From: CBDCYS01 sp965226245
Lineage (GTDB): Bacteria > Acidobacteriota > Terriglobia > Bryobacterales > UBA6623
DNA length: 64,000 bases
Reading direction: 5' to 3'
Assembly (NCBI GenBank): GCA_965226245.1
Contig: CBDDCL010000015.1
Location: 4,836,001-4,900,000, forward strand
Shown here: positions 8,550-17,923 of the stretch, one piece after another
Layout: every line of letters starts with the position of its first letter
Position numbering within the stretch: position 1 is the first letter of the stretch
The notes under the pieces: generated by a model
Told to the model about the DNA's origin: nothing
Seen by the model: the letters and a program-made list of their open reading frames with translations, nothing else
Database searches by the model: none
Position numbers and translations under genes: made by a program

Positions 8550-10127
8550 CTACTTCCCAAGACCCAATTTCTCAGCGAGCCCGATGCGTTGCAGTTTGCC
8601 GGTCGGGCCTTTTGGAATCTCATCGCGAAACAGCACTCGCCGGGGTACTTTGAAGTCCGCCAATCGTTTGGCCGCGAATTCGCGAATCTCCTTTTCGGTT
8701 GCCGAGGCTCCGTCGCGCAGGACAATAGCGGCCGCTACCTCTTCCCCCAGCTTGGGGTGGGGCATGGCGAAGGTCACGGCCTGCAGGACGCCCGGATGGT
8801 CCATCAAGACCTCGTCGACTTCGCGCGGTGAAATTTTCTCCCCGCCGCGATTGATGATTTCCTTCAGGCGTCCCGTGATATAGAGATAGCCTTCCTGGTC
8901 GAGATAGCCCTGGTCGCCGGTGCGAAACCAGCCATTGGTGTAAGCCTTGGCATTGGCTTCGGGGTTGTTCTCGTATCCGGCGCTGACGTTCGGTCCGCGG
9001 ATGACGATCTCAGCGGTCTGGTTGGCGCCCATAATTTCGCCCGCGTCGTTCATGACGGCTATCTCCGGCCCCGCCGCCGGCCCGACCGAGCCCGGCTTGC
9101 GGGCCGCCGGAGGCAAGGGATTCGAGGCCATCTGATGAGCCGCCTCCGACATGCCGTAGGACTCGATGACCGGTGCGTGAAACACGTTTTCGAGCTCCCT
9201 CATGACCTGCGGAGGCAGCGACGCCGACGATGAGCGAATCAAACGCAGATTGGACTGATCGACAATGTCGCGATTCCGCAAGGCCCGCGCCAGAATCACC
9301 TGATGCATCGTGGGGACCGCCGTATACCAAGTGGGTTTGAATGCATCCAGCCATCCAAAGAATCTCATGGCGTCGAAGCCCGGCGTGCAGATGACCCCGG
9401 CTCCGGCAGCCATGCTGGAAAGAACAGCTCCCATCAGACCGTGGATGTGAAACAGCGGCATGATGTTCAGGCAGCGATCTTGCGGGGTCAAGGCCAGTGT
9501 CTCGGAAATATGAAATGCCGAGGCGCAAACGTTGGCGCCGCTCAACGGCACGATCTTAGGCCGCGCGGTGGTGCCGGAGGTGTGCAGTACCAGCGCGATG
9601 TCCTCGGGGTCGGCGAAGGCCGAGCGAGCCGGCCCGGCGCCGGGTCCCGGACCGCTCGTCACGTCTTCGAGCGAAAACGCCCCCGACGGTTCGTCCTCGT
9701 CACGGCTCAATTCCAGCACCTCGATACCTTGCTTGTGGGCGACGCGAACCGCCGGAGAATCGGCTCCGCTCTGAACGACGAGCGCTTTCGCACCCAGGTC
9801 GGAAAGGTAGAACTCGAACTCTTCAGCCCGATACGTGGCATTCAGAGGCGCGCAGGTGGCTCCGGCGGCAACAGCTAGAAACGCAACGGCGAGATCCGGT
9901 CCGTTAGGAAGGACCAGCGCGACCCGATCGCCGCGGCCGATCCCGTGGCGGTTCAAGGTCGCAACGGTGCGGTTCAACTGGGCGAGCAGTCCTTGATAGG
10001 TCAAGGGCGGGGAATTGACGGACAATATGACGGGCAGGTTCGGCTGTTTCGCCGCCCGCGATTGAAGAAGCGAATAGACGGAGCGGGGTTGAGAGTTGGA
10101 GTTGTTCGAAGCGGGTCCGCCAGACAT
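8550..10127 (-). CDS. Acyl-CoA synthetase, oxalate-CoA ligase (AAE3/Pcs60)-like
   Basis: An ANL-superfamily adenylating enzyme of about 525 residues from the Met at 10127. The ATP loop is LHTSGTTARPKIVPLSG, the A8-type hinge is YITGRLKEIINRGGEKISP, and the catalytic lysine lies in GPTGKLQRIGL. The segment PLFHIHGLMGAVLSSMAAGA and the following KPTWYTAVPTMHQVI resemble oxalate/malonate-CoA ligases of the AAE3 group more than long-chain ligases. It would form an acyl-CoA in the cytoplasm at the cost of ATP. The exact substrate is inferred, not shown. Confidence 0.8.
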   Translation of the reverse strand: MSGGPASNNSNSQPRSVYSLLQSRAAKQPNLPVILSVNSPPLTYQGLLAQLNRTVATLNRHGIGRGDRVALVLPNGPDLAVAFLAVAAGATCAPLNATYRAEEFEFYLSDLGAKALVVQSGADSPAVRVAHKQGIEVLELSRDEDEPSGAFSLEDVTSGPGPGAGPARSAFADPEDIALVLHTSGTTARPKIVPLSGANVCASAFHISETLALTPQDRCLNIMPLFHIHGLMGAVLSSMAAGAGVICTPGFDAMRFFGWLDAFKPTWYTAVPTMHQVILARALRNRDIVDQSNLRLIRSSSASLPPQVMRELENVFHAPVIESYGMSEAAHQMASNPLPPAARKPGSVGPAAGPEIAVMNDAGEIMGANQTAEIVIRGPNVSAGYENNPEANAKAYTNGWFRTGDQGYLDQEGYLYITGRLKEIINRGGEKISPREVDEVLMDHPGVLQAVTFAMPHPKLGEEVAAAIVLRDGASATEKEIREFAAKRLADFKVPRRVLFRDEIPKGPTGKLQRIGLAEKLGLGK

Positions 10128-10435
10128 AACTAGACATTGTAGAACTCGGGCCCCACCGAGCGTGCTGCGCCTTTGCGGCTTTTCAAGACCAAAGGCTTTT
10201 CCCTCGCCAAGGCGCAAACAGCCCCAAGAGTCCCGGCTGCGGGCTAGCTGGCGCCCTTCCTCGGCAGCATCCTTGCGCGCGCGCCGTTTGCACAGTTGTA
10301 TTTCGCACGAATCCGGACGATCAGCTAAGCCGCCGCGGATGGAAAGCGGATATACTGACGATGAGGCGGTGGACGCGCCCGCGGGCCGTCACCGAAACAG
10401 GCGGAGCCAAGCACTTCGAGGAAAGGATTCCTGCT

Positions 10436-12016
10436 ATGGGTCAAAAGCGGCGTTGGTGGCTAGTTGTTCCCCTAATCATATTGTTGTGCGCGGTGATCGG
10501 TGGAGTCTGGGGTCCCCGAACCGGTTTAGCGGCGGCCGCCTCTGAAGATGATCTGCGGGATAACTTCCGGCAATTCACGCAGGTACTTTCGATTATTGAA
10601 AGTCAATACGCCGACACTGTCGATACGGAGAAAGCGATCTTCAACGGCGCTATCCCCACCATGCTGCGGACTCTCGACCCGCACTCGGCGTTCTTCGGTC
10701 CCGACGCTTTCAAGCAAATGCGCGACGAACAAAAAGGACAGTACGCCGGCGTTGGGATGCAGATCGGCATTCGCAATGGCCGTACTGTCGTGATCGCTCC
10801 GTTCCCTAAGACGCCCGCCTACCGCGCCGGTTTGCGGCCCGGGGACGTGATCGCCCAGGTCGATGGTGAAACGACGGAAGGACTCAATACATCTGAAATC
10901 GCGGAGCGGTTGCGAGGCCCGGCCGGAACCAAGGTCCGCATCGGCGTCGAGCGCCGGGGCGTGGAGGACCTGATCGAAGTCGAGGTCGTGCGGGCTCGCA
11001 TTCCGCGCAAGAGCGTCCCGGTTTCGTTCTTCCTCGCACCCAAAATCGGCTTCATCAAAATCGAAACCTTCAATGAGAAAACGAGACGTGAGCTGGACGC
11101 GGCCCTGGAAAGGCTGGATGAGCCATCCCTCGAAGGCCTGATTCTCGATCTCCGCGGCAACCGCGGCGGTTTGTTGAGCGAAGGCGTTTACGTTTCCGAC
11201 AAATTCATCGAGAAGGGCCAGACTGTTGTCTCTCACCACGGCCGGGCGTCGGCTGAACGGATCTATAAGTCGCAAAAAGGCAATGACGGGCTGGCCTACC
11301 CCATGGTTGTCCTTGTGAACTGTGATTCGGCCTCAGCGTCCGAGATCGTGGCCGGCGCGCTGCAGGACCATGATCGTGCTTTGATCGCCGGCAAGAATAC
11401 GTTCGGCAAGGGATTGGTGCAGACGGTCTACCCGATGTCACAAACTTCGGGTTTAGCGCTCACCACGGCGCGCTACTACACGCCGAGCGGCCGCCTGATC
11501 CAGCGGCGCTATGACAACGTTTCGCTCTACGGCTACTATGCCAGTCCTTGTAGCGAAGAATTCGAGCCGGCCAACGACCAGGTACGTCTGACCGATCAGG
11601 GACGCACGGTTTACGGAGGCGGAGGCATAACTCCTGACGTGCAGCTGGCGGATCAGAAGTTCAACGACTTTCAGATAAAGCTCCGCCGTGGCGCCACCTT
11701 TGCGACATTCGCGCAGGTGTACACGCTCGCCCATCCCGATCTGGCGCCTGGGTGGGAACCAACCGGCGAAATCATTTCGGAGTTCCGCCAATTCCTGACC
11801 GAGGAAGACGTCGAGTTTACCGAGCCCGACATCATCGAGAACCTGGACTTCATCAAGAGATTCTTGAAGCGCGAAGTTTACATTTCGGCCTACGATCTGG
11901 ATGAAGGCGAGCGGGTCTACTATGAACTGGACCCCAAAGTCCAGAAAGCGCTGGAGCTGATTCCGAAGGCCGAGGAACTGCTCGAGAGCGGTAAGAGCCT
12001 GATAGCCCAGCGTTAG
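10436..12016 (+). CDS. C-terminal processing peptidase (S41 family, tail-specific protease)
   Basis: A 526-residue serine protease exported to the periplasm. The start at 10436 follows an AGGAAAGG ribosome site, and a hydrophobic signal or anchor begins at WWLVVPLIILLCAVIGG. A PDZ domain follows (YAGVGMQIGIRNGR to GVEDLIEVEVV). The S41 catalytic core contains the nucleophile region SASASEIVAGALQDHD and the catalytic Lys region AGKNTFGKGLVQ. Beyond it is a C-terminal extension of about 150 residues, longer than in minimal CtpA. The family trims C-termini of envelope proteins. Confidence 0.9.
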   Translation: MGQKRRWWLVVPLIILLCAVIGGVWGPRTGLAAAASEDDLRDNFRQFTQVLSIIESQYADTVDTEKAIFNGAIPTMLRTLDPHSAFFGPDAFKQMRDEQKGQYAGVGMQIGIRNGRTVVIAPFPKTPAYRAGLRPGDVIAQVDGETTEGLNTSEIAERLRGPAGTKVRIGVERRGVEDLIEVEVVRARIPRKSVPVSFFLAPKIGFIKIETFNEKTRRELDAALERLDEPSLEGLILDLRGNRGGLLSEGVYVSDKFIEKGQTVVSHHGRASAERIYKSQKGNDGLAYPMVVLVNCDSASASEIVAGALQDHDRALIAGKNTFGKGLVQTVYPMSQTSGLALTTARYYTPSGRLIQRRYDNVSLYGYYASPCSEEFEPANDQVRLTDQGRTVYGGGGITPDVQLADQKFNDFQIKLRRGATFATFAQVYTLAHPDLAPGWEPTGEIISEFRQFLTEEDVEFTEPDIIENLDFIKRFLKREVYISAYDLDEGERVYYELDPKVQKALELIPKAEELLESGKSLIAQR

Positions 12017-12024
12017 CCGCCCTT

Positions 12025-12425
12025 ACGGGCAATACTGTCGACTTAGAGACTTTGAGCTTAGAACCTTCGAGCCCAGAGCGCGTTGAGCCGTTGAGCCGCG
12101 AAGCGGCGCAGGATCGTAGCCCAGCGTGTTGAGCCGTTGAGCTGTTGAGCCGCGAAGCGGCGCAGGATCGTAGCCCAGGGTGTTGAGCCGTTGAGCTATT
12201 GAGCCGCGAAGCGGCGCAGGATCGTAGCCCAGGGTGGAGCGAAGCGGAACCCTGGGTGCGAAGACTGTCCAGGGTAAGCCCCGACGGGGCGCAGGAGCAA
12301 ACCGACCCATTCATCTCCGGAGAGCGATGTGCGCCGGGCGTTCAACGATGCCCGAAACAAGACCACGCGCCACGCACCAAAAAATGTCCGGGGACTGCTA
12401 AGTAAACAGTATTGCCGTTGCGGGT
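12025..12425. repeat. MITE-like element with internal tandem repeat
   Basis: The 570-base gap after the protease gene holds a roughly 400-bp element. It is bounded by GGGCAATACTGTCGACTTAG (near 12029) and the inverted motif CTAAGTAAACAGTATTGCC (near 12400). Inside are three tandem copies (about 12079-12233) of a unit of about 54 bp built on GTTGAGCCGTTGAGC, CGCGAAGCGGCGCAGGATCG and TAGCCCAG. A degenerate fourth unit follows. The same terminal motif occurs as an inverted pair at 38.8-39.0 kb and singly at 34.9 kb. No gene is visible. Confidence 0.65.
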
Positions 12426-12587
12426 CTCTCTTCATCCGGCCATGGAAGGGTCTTCCCGCTGGAATTCCCGCGGTCGAGGCCTCTGTTCCCCAAGGGCTCA
12501 TTCAGCAACGAAAAAGTTATCAGGTGGATAGCGCGCCGACATGGTGTTCGTGTACATTTGAAGCTGCGGCTATTTGAGGAGGGACTC

Positions 12588-13361
12588 ATGTCAAGTATGG
12601 CTCGTTTATCACGGCGCTCGTTTCTGGGGGCGCTCGGCGGAGCGGCGGTGGCCCCAGAGGCTTTTGCGGCTGCCGTAAAAGGGCGGGACGACATTCCCGT
12701 CATCCCCAAAAAGCTGGAGAAGGTTTTCATGGCCCCCGGCAAGATGCCCAACGGCCTGCAGGCGACACCCGACGGCCTGTGGATCCTCAATCAAGAAGAC
12801 CCCAACAAAGTACACAAGGTGAGCTACGAGGACGGTTCCGTCTTGCACGAAGTTCAAACCGAGTCGATGCACGGCAGCGGCATCAGCTACGGGAATGGCG
12901 CTTTGTGGATCGCTTCCACCTGGGGGCTCACAACTCTCAAGATCGATCCGAAGACCGGCAAGACCCTGAAGAGCTTCGACACCCCCGGGGCAGGCAGCCC
13001 GAAGTGGGGTAAGCCAAGGCGTGCTTCTGGCGCGCACGGAATCGAGTGGGTCGACGGCAAGTATTGGATCGCCGTCCCGCCATCGATGACGATTTACCAG
13101 ATTGAGCCCGAGACGGGGAAGGTTCTCCACACCATCCCGGCGCCGGGTGAAAGGCCTCATGGTATCGCCGGGGACAACGGGTTCTTGTGGTGCGTGGAAA
13201 GCAACCACCGCGCGATCTACAAGATGGATCCGAAGAGCGGCGAGCTGCTGGCGAAAATCCAGCTGCGTGAGGGCGATCCCGAACCCCACGGCATGACCAT
13301 GAAAGACGGCGTTTTCTGGTACTGCGACGCCGTCAGCCGTTGGGTCTGCCGGCTGGTGTAG
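12588..13361 (+). CDS. Tat-exported beta-propeller protein of unknown function
   Basis: A protein of about 257 residues whose start is set by a GAGGAGG ribosome site just upstream. The N-terminus has a twin-arginine signal, RLSRRSFLGALGG, followed by an Ala-rich stretch, so it is probably exported folded to the periplasm. The rest is made of repeated blades with motifs such as GLWILNQEDPNKVHKV, ALWIASTWGLTTLKIDPKTG and PHGIAGDNGFLWCVESNH, as in SMP-30/YVTN/NHL-type propellers. It has about five or six such blades, so it may be short for a closed propeller. No catalytic residues can be assigned. Confidence 0.75.
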   Translation: MSSMARLSRRSFLGALGGAAVAPEAFAAAVKGRDDIPVIPKKLEKVFMAPGKMPNGLQATPDGLWILNQEDPNKVHKVSYEDGSVLHEVQTESMHGSGISYGNGALWIASTWGLTTLKIDPKTGKTLKSFDTPGAGSPKWGKPRRASGAHGIEWVDGKYWIAVPPSMTIYQIEPETGKVLHTIPAPGERPHGIAGDNGFLWCVESNHRAIYKMDPKSGELLAKIQLREGDPEPHGMTMKDGVFWYCDAVSRWVCRLV

Positions 13362-13520
13362 AAGTCGTGCCGCTATTCATGGCGGCGCGTGCGGCATAAG
13401 GGAGTGATCTCGGCCCTCCATCGGACAGCTCCCGCAGTCCGGGGGGGGCGCGGACCGGTTGTATCAACGACTCCCGCCTCTGTGGCATTCTTGTTGTTAC
13501 TCGCTGCAGGGCTCAGGCGG

Positions 13521-14345
13521 ATGAAACTCGTCACTTGGAACGTCAACGGCATCCGGGCCGTCGCGCGGAAAGGCTTTTTCGAATGGCTCGATCGCGAGGC
13601 GCCGGACGTTCTTTGCTTGCAGGAGACCAAGGCTCACCCGGACCAGCTCGAGCCGGCATTGGCGAGTCCGGCCGGCTATCGGGCTGTCTACGGTGCGGCC
13701 AAGAAGAAGGGCTATAGCGGAGTCTCAACTTGGACCCGCGGCGCCCAAAGCGATCTCCCGCGTCTTTTCGATCAGGATTCCAGCGGCGGCAACTACCCGA
13801 CGCCGATCGGTGAAGCGCGGCACGGGTTGGGGATCGACCGATTCGACTCCGAGGGCAGAGTGCTGGTAACCGAGTTCGAAGGTTTTGTCCTTGTGAATGC
13901 GTATTTTCCCAACAGCCAGCGGGACCTGGCCCGGCTGGACTACAAAGTCGATTTCTGCGACAGCATGCTGGGCTATTGCAATCGTCTCCGCCGCCGCGGC
14001 AAGCGCATTGTGATTTGCGGCGACTTCAACATCGCCCACGAGGAGATTGATTTGGCGCGGCCCAAGGAAAACTTTGGGAACTCGGGATTTGTTCCCGAGG
14101 AGCGGGCTTGCCTGGATCGCTTCGTCGCCCGCGGTTATGTCGACGCCTTCCGTACATTCCAGCCGCAACCCGGTCACTACACCTGGTGGAGCTACCTGTT
14201 CGATGCCCGCGCGAACAATGTGGGGTGGCGTATCGACTATTTCTTTGTGAGCGATGATCTGATCGATGAAGCCGAAGATTGTTACATCCAGCCCGAGGTG
14301 ATGGGGTCGGACCACTGCCCGCTGGTCTTGAAGCTGAAAAGTTAG
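13521..14345 (+). CDS. xth: Exodeoxyribonuclease III (AP endonuclease)
   Basis: A 274-residue Mg2+-dependent nuclease of the exonuclease-endonuclease-phosphatase fold. The start at 13521 gives the family's standard MKLVTWNVNGIRA opening with the metal-binding Asn. DVLCLQETKAH carries the catalytic Glu, VICGDFNIAH the Asp/Asn pair, and MGSDHCPLVLKL the C-terminal His. It cleaves abasic sites in DNA during base excision repair. Family 4 uracil-DNA glycosylase, which creates such sites, is 6 kb downstream but not in the same operon. Confidence 0.95.
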   Translation: MKLVTWNVNGIRAVARKGFFEWLDREAPDVLCLQETKAHPDQLEPALASPAGYRAVYGAAKKKGYSGVSTWTRGAQSDLPRLFDQDSSGGNYPTPIGEARHGLGIDRFDSEGRVLVTEFEGFVLVNAYFPNSQRDLARLDYKVDFCDSMLGYCNRLRRRGKRIVICGDFNIAHEEIDLARPKENFGNSGFVPEERACLDRFVARGYVDAFRTFQPQPGHYTWWSYLFDARANNVGWRIDYFFVSDDLIDEAEDCYIQPEVMGSDHCPLVLKLKS

Positions 14346-14903
14346 CACCGCCTGCTACAATGAGAACGGTGGAAACAGTGGCGACCAGCGACGTGGCGCA
14401 CGTCTCCAGACGTGCCGTGTCGCCATTCCTGGCGACATGTCTTAGTTTGCCTTAGCTGGCATGGCCGACGGCCCGAGTGTGCCGCCAATCCGCCAGCCGA
14501 GGCCAGCGACAAGAATACCGCCTATCCGCAAGAAACCTGTCGGTTTACTAGGGATCCTGCCACGGTCCCGCCGCAGGCTGCAATCCAAGTCACTGAAAAC
14601 AAAAACACTATCGGTTGACACCATGACGAAGCGTCGAAATGGCCCGAAACCCTGCCATTCTCTGCCATTCTCTGCCATTTCCGGACATTTTGTAAAGAAA
14701 ATTTATACCTCAACCGACAACCTCTTTTGTTTCATCACTTCGCCAGGCCGTGGCCACTGACCATCCCGGCGCAAACCGAGCCGCGCGCGTCAGCAAGCGG
14801 TAGCCGCGGAGCGCCGACTTCCAAGTGGCGCGCGCCTCCTGGCGGGCCGCATCGGCCTCCGGGCCGACGTCTGGAGTTTCTACTCCCCGCCGCAGGTGCC
14901 TTC
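14346..14903. other. Intergenic region with short tandem and dispersed GC-rich repeats
   Basis: No gene is visible in this 558-base gap. Near 14654-14682 the sequence CTGCCATT is repeated in short tandem copies. Bases of about 14830-14873 carry the GC-rich motif GCGCGCGCCTCCTGGCGGGC plus GGCCTCCGGGCCGACGT, which recurs at 17.89, 21.6-21.8 (both strands) and 40.33 kb. It looks like a dispersed palindromic repeat family. Confidence 0.6.
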
Positions 14904-16400
14904 CTACTTCAGTCGGGCCTTGATCTCCCTCACTGTCTTTGCTTCGGGGCGTTCGCGGTAGAAGGGGTCCAACGGGAAGCAGCCGGATATCAGCCCGGCG
15001 CGCGGCCCGGTTGTGCAATCGCTGAAGGTGCGGCACAGTTGCTTGGCCTCGAGCACTCCCTTCTCGAGCACGTCGCGCGGCAGGGTCGGGTAGGCGAGGA
15101 CCATCCGCCCCAAGCCAACGGTGTCGGTTCTGCCGCTGCGGACCGCCCATTGCGCCACATGCGGCAGATATTCCTGGAGGTAGGAATACGCCGTGCCGAC
15201 GATCGCGACGTCAGGGAAGCGCTTTTTGATCTCCGCCGTAAACTCAATCTGCCGCGCGCAGCCGGCTAGCGGGTCTTCGGGCGGCTGGTAGCCGTCGGAG
15301 GGAGGAAACAGCGCCGGACGCTGGATGTGCGGATTGTAATAGGGGCTGCCGGCCGAGACGTTGACCATCCGAATGCCGAGGCTGCGAAGCAACTCGATGA
15401 AGCGAGTCGCTTCGTCTAATTCGTAGCAGAGCGGTTCGTCGCGCTTCGTCCCAAACCCATATTCGTAAGGGAGATGGCCGGAAAAGTCCTCCGGGATGCC
15501 GGGGCCTAGCTTCGAGCCTTCGCTTAGCTCGGGGTCGGGACGAAACGGAACAAAGTCAAATCCGCTAAGCCGCACCGCGATCGCCAGTTTGGTGCTTGCG
15601 CGGATTCCGGCCACCGCTTCGCGCAGAAACCGCGTGCGGTTCTCGAATGAACCTCCGTAGCGGCCGGGGCGGGTGTAGGCGCTGAGGAACTCGTGTCCCA
15701 AGTAGCCGTGGCAGTGCTTTACGTCGACGAACCTGGCGCCGCACTGTTCGGCGACGCGCGCCGCCGCGATAAAGCGTTCGATGATTCGGGCGATGTCGTC
15801 GTCGGTCAAGACGGGATAATCATCCCGCAGGTGGAATTTGCGGTCGAGAATCGGATGGTGATACAGAATTTGCGGTGCCGGACCCTGCTTCGTTGGCCGG
15901 CAGAAACGGCCTGAATGCGTAAGCTGGAATCCCACCAGCAGGTCGTCGGTTGTGCCGAATGCTTCACGGTGAGAGTCCACGAGTTCATCGTGTAGTCGCG
16001 CCAGCCCGTCTTTGGTTTGCTCGTTGATCACGAGTTGGTTCGGGTTAGCACGGGCGTCGTGCTGCACGGCCATGGCTTCACCGCCCCAGATCCACTTGGC
16101 ACCGCTGCGGCCGAAGTTACGCCAGCGCCGCCGGACCAATTCGCTGGGGCTGCCGTCTTCCTCGCCGTCCCAGCCTTCCATGGGGTGGATCACCCAGCGG
16201 TTGCCCACGCGAAAGCCGCCAACACGAAAACCGCCAACATGAAACCCATGGACACCGAGCGGTTGTGCCAGGGGTGACTCGGGCGCCTTGAGGATCGCGT
16301 CATCGCACTCGATGGCCAAGTTGAGGGCGGCGAGGCGCTCGCGAAAAGCCTCCACGGTTTTAATCGACGCTACTCTTGGATAACGAGAAGAAGAGGACAC
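14904..16400 (-). CDS. NADH:flavin oxidoreductase / old yellow enzyme family protein
   Basis: A 498-residue TIM-barrel flavoprotein of the OYE family. Recognisable blocks are NRWVIHPMEGWDGEEDG (FMN-binding strand 1), FVDVKHCHGYLGHEFLS (the conserved H-x-x-H-G-Y-L motif), YGGSFENRTRFLREAV, and DTVGLGRMVLAYP (phosphate binding). There is no C-terminal FAD or NAD domain and no obvious 4Fe-4S Cys cluster like that of 2,4-dienoyl-CoA reductase. It probably reduces an activated C=C bond using FMN. Residues 50-68 contain a short in-frame repeat (VGGFRVGGFRVG) from 15-bp duplications. Confidence 0.85.
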   Translation of the reverse strand: MSSSSRYPRVASIKTVEAFRERLAALNLAIECDDAILKAPESPLAQPLGVHGFHVGGFRVGGFRVGNRWVIHPMEGWDGEEDGSPSELVRRRWRNFGRSGAKWIWGGEAMAVQHDARANPNQLVINEQTKDGLARLHDELVDSHREAFGTTDDLLVGFQLTHSGRFCRPTKQGPAPQILYHHPILDRKFHLRDDYPVLTDDDIARIIERFIAAARVAEQCGARFVDVKHCHGYLGHEFLSAYTRPGRYGGSFENRTRFLREAVAGIRASTKLAIAVRLSGFDFVPFRPDPELSEGSKLGPGIPEDFSGHLPYEYGFGTKRDEPLCYELDEATRFIELLRSLGIRMVNVSAGSPYYNPHIQRPALFPPSDGYQPPEDPLAGCARQIEFTAEIKKRFPDVAIVGTAYSYLQEYLPHVAQWAVRSGRTDTVGLGRMVLAYPTLPRDVLEKGVLEAKQLCRTFSDCTTGPRAGLISGCFPLDPFYRERPEAKTVREIKARLK

Positions 16401-16486
16401 AGGCTATCGATTCTGGGTGAGTGAGAGGGATCGGGAGACTGTCCCGGCGGCGCAGCCCCAACAGTTTACCATCGCGGCCGGAGGTT

Positions 16487-16864
16487 CTATGCCCATTTGC
16501 TCGGGGCATACTCCTCGAACTGCTGGATTTTGGGGAACTCTTCGATCCGGTCTCCGGACTCGATGGTCGCCAGGCAGCGGCGCGCTTCCGCCTCAATCGA
16601 TGCCGTGCTGATGCCGCCCCACTCGGGCAGGTAGGCCTGGATTTTTTTCAGTCCTTTCTGCAACTGCCGCGTGGCCCCGATCGAATTGTCTTTTTGGTGG
16701 TGATAGAAGCCCACCGCAAAGTGGATCAGGCTTTGCAAGAACCACCTTTCCGGCTGCTGGGTAGGAGTCCAGACCTCCTCGAGCACTTCGTGACATTCGA
16801 AAAACTCGCCGCGATTGAACAGCTCGATGCCGCGCCGGAACAGAGTTGGAGCGCCTTGTGCCAT
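16487..16864 (-). CDS. DUF309 domain protein
   Basis: A 125-residue all-helical protein. The N-terminal half carries the DUF309 signature RRGIELFNRGEFFECHEVLE followed by EEVW and the later SLIHFAVGFYHHQKDN. I chose the Met at 16864 because upstream codons look random. The family is widespread in acidobacteria, cyanobacteria and Bacillus and has no firmly established function. The neighbouring SUMF1-like gene is divergent, with a short shared promoter region. Confidence 0.85.
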   Translation of the reverse strand: MAQGAPTLFRRGIELFNRGEFFECHEVLEEVWTPTQQPERWFLQSLIHFAVGFYHHQKDNSIGATRQLQKGLKKIQAYLPEWGGISTASIEAEARRCLATIESGDRIEEFPKIQQFEEYAPSKWA

Positions 16865-16951
16865 GCTAAACTTATAGTGTAATTGGAGACAACCCACCCG
16901 TTTTCGTCCCGATCCGGACGGCTGGCAACAACCTCCCCGATGTTCCGACCA

Positions 16952-17761
16952 ATGGCTCGTAATCAAACTACTGGAAACACAGAACTTAGCCAGGATGGCA
17001 ACCTCAAGATTGAGGTTTTCGAAGAGCTTGAATACGTTTGGGTTCGGCAGGGCAGATTTTGGATGGGAGCCAGCGACGGGGATAAAGCAGCCGCTGACTC
17101 GGAGAATCCGCGCCATAACGTCCGCCTTACCAAGGGTTTTTGGATGACGCGAGGCCCGGTGACCGTCGAGGCCTATCGGCGGTTCTGCAAGGCGGTTCAC
17201 AAGGAACTGCCCGAATACGCCGGGGTCCAGCAGGGAGATGACCACCCGGTCGTCAAGGTCAATTGGACGGACTCATTCGCCTACTGCGAGTGGGTTGGAG
17301 GGCGCCTGCCGACCGAGGCCGAGTGGGAATACGCCGCGCGGGGCGGCGAGGATGGCAACAAGTACCCCTGGGGCGACCGCATCAGCCCTCAGAAAGCGAA
17401 CTATTACGGCAAAGGGCAAGCCTGGAAAGGCACCTCACCGGTGGGAAGCTTTCCTCCCAATGGATACGGCTTCTACGACATGGCTGGAAATGTTTGGGAG
17501 TGGTGTGCCGATTGGTTTGAGGAGAATTACTACTCGAAGTCTCCGAGATCCGATCCCGAGGGCCCCCGCGAAAAAACCAACTCACGAGTCATTCGGGGCG
17601 GTTCGTGGGGCAGCAGCGGGCGCTTTTTGAGGATCTCGGGACGAGCACGGGTTGGGCCGCAAATTCGGGGAAGCCTGCAGGGTTTCCGTTGTGTCCGTGA
17701 AGAAGGGGCCTCCACGGAAGTCAAGCCCGCGCGCACCCGCCGCAGAAACGCCGGCTGGTAG
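16952..17761 (+). CDS. SUMF1/FGE-sulfatase-domain protein lacking the first active-site Cys
   Basis: About 269 residues with the formylglycine-generating-enzyme fold: EYVWVRQGRFWMG, GPVTVEAYRRFC, VNWTDSFAYCEWVGGRLPTE, AEWEYAARGG, FYDMAGNVWEWCADW, RVIRGGSWGSS and GFRCVREEG. True sulfatase-activating enzymes have a Cys about five residues before the conserved GFRC Cys. Here that region reads LRISGRARVGP, with no Cys, so it is more likely one of the many SUMF1-fold proteins of other function. The ATG at 16952 is chosen; a TTG at 16883 would also be in frame. A sulfatase lies far away at 45.3 kb. Confidence 0.8.
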   Translation: MARNQTTGNTELSQDGNLKIEVFEELEYVWVRQGRFWMGASDGDKAAADSENPRHNVRLTKGFWMTRGPVTVEAYRRFCKAVHKELPEYAGVQQGDDHPVVKVNWTDSFAYCEWVGGRLPTEAEWEYAARGGEDGNKYPWGDRISPQKANYYGKGQAWKGTSPVGSFPPNGYGFYDMAGNVWEWCADWFEENYYSKSPRSDPEGPREKTNSRVIRGGSWGSSGRFLRISGRARVGPQIRGSLQGFRCVREEGASTEVKPARTRRRNAGW

Positions 17762-17923
17762 TTGCGCGGTTCTCTGGCGTCGCCGGCCCGGCACGCATCA
17801 TGATCGTAATCCGTCCGTAAGGCATTCGGGACTGCCTGCGAAACCAACTCGAACCTCCCGTAGCGCGGGGCTCGGAGAGACCCGCGCTGCGTCGGCCTCC
17901 GGGCCGACGTAACGCCGGTTAGT

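Noticed and set aside
12060..12240. CRISPR-like array in the tandem repeats
   Set aside because: The units are contiguous 54-bp tandem copies without unique spacers, and no cas gene is near.
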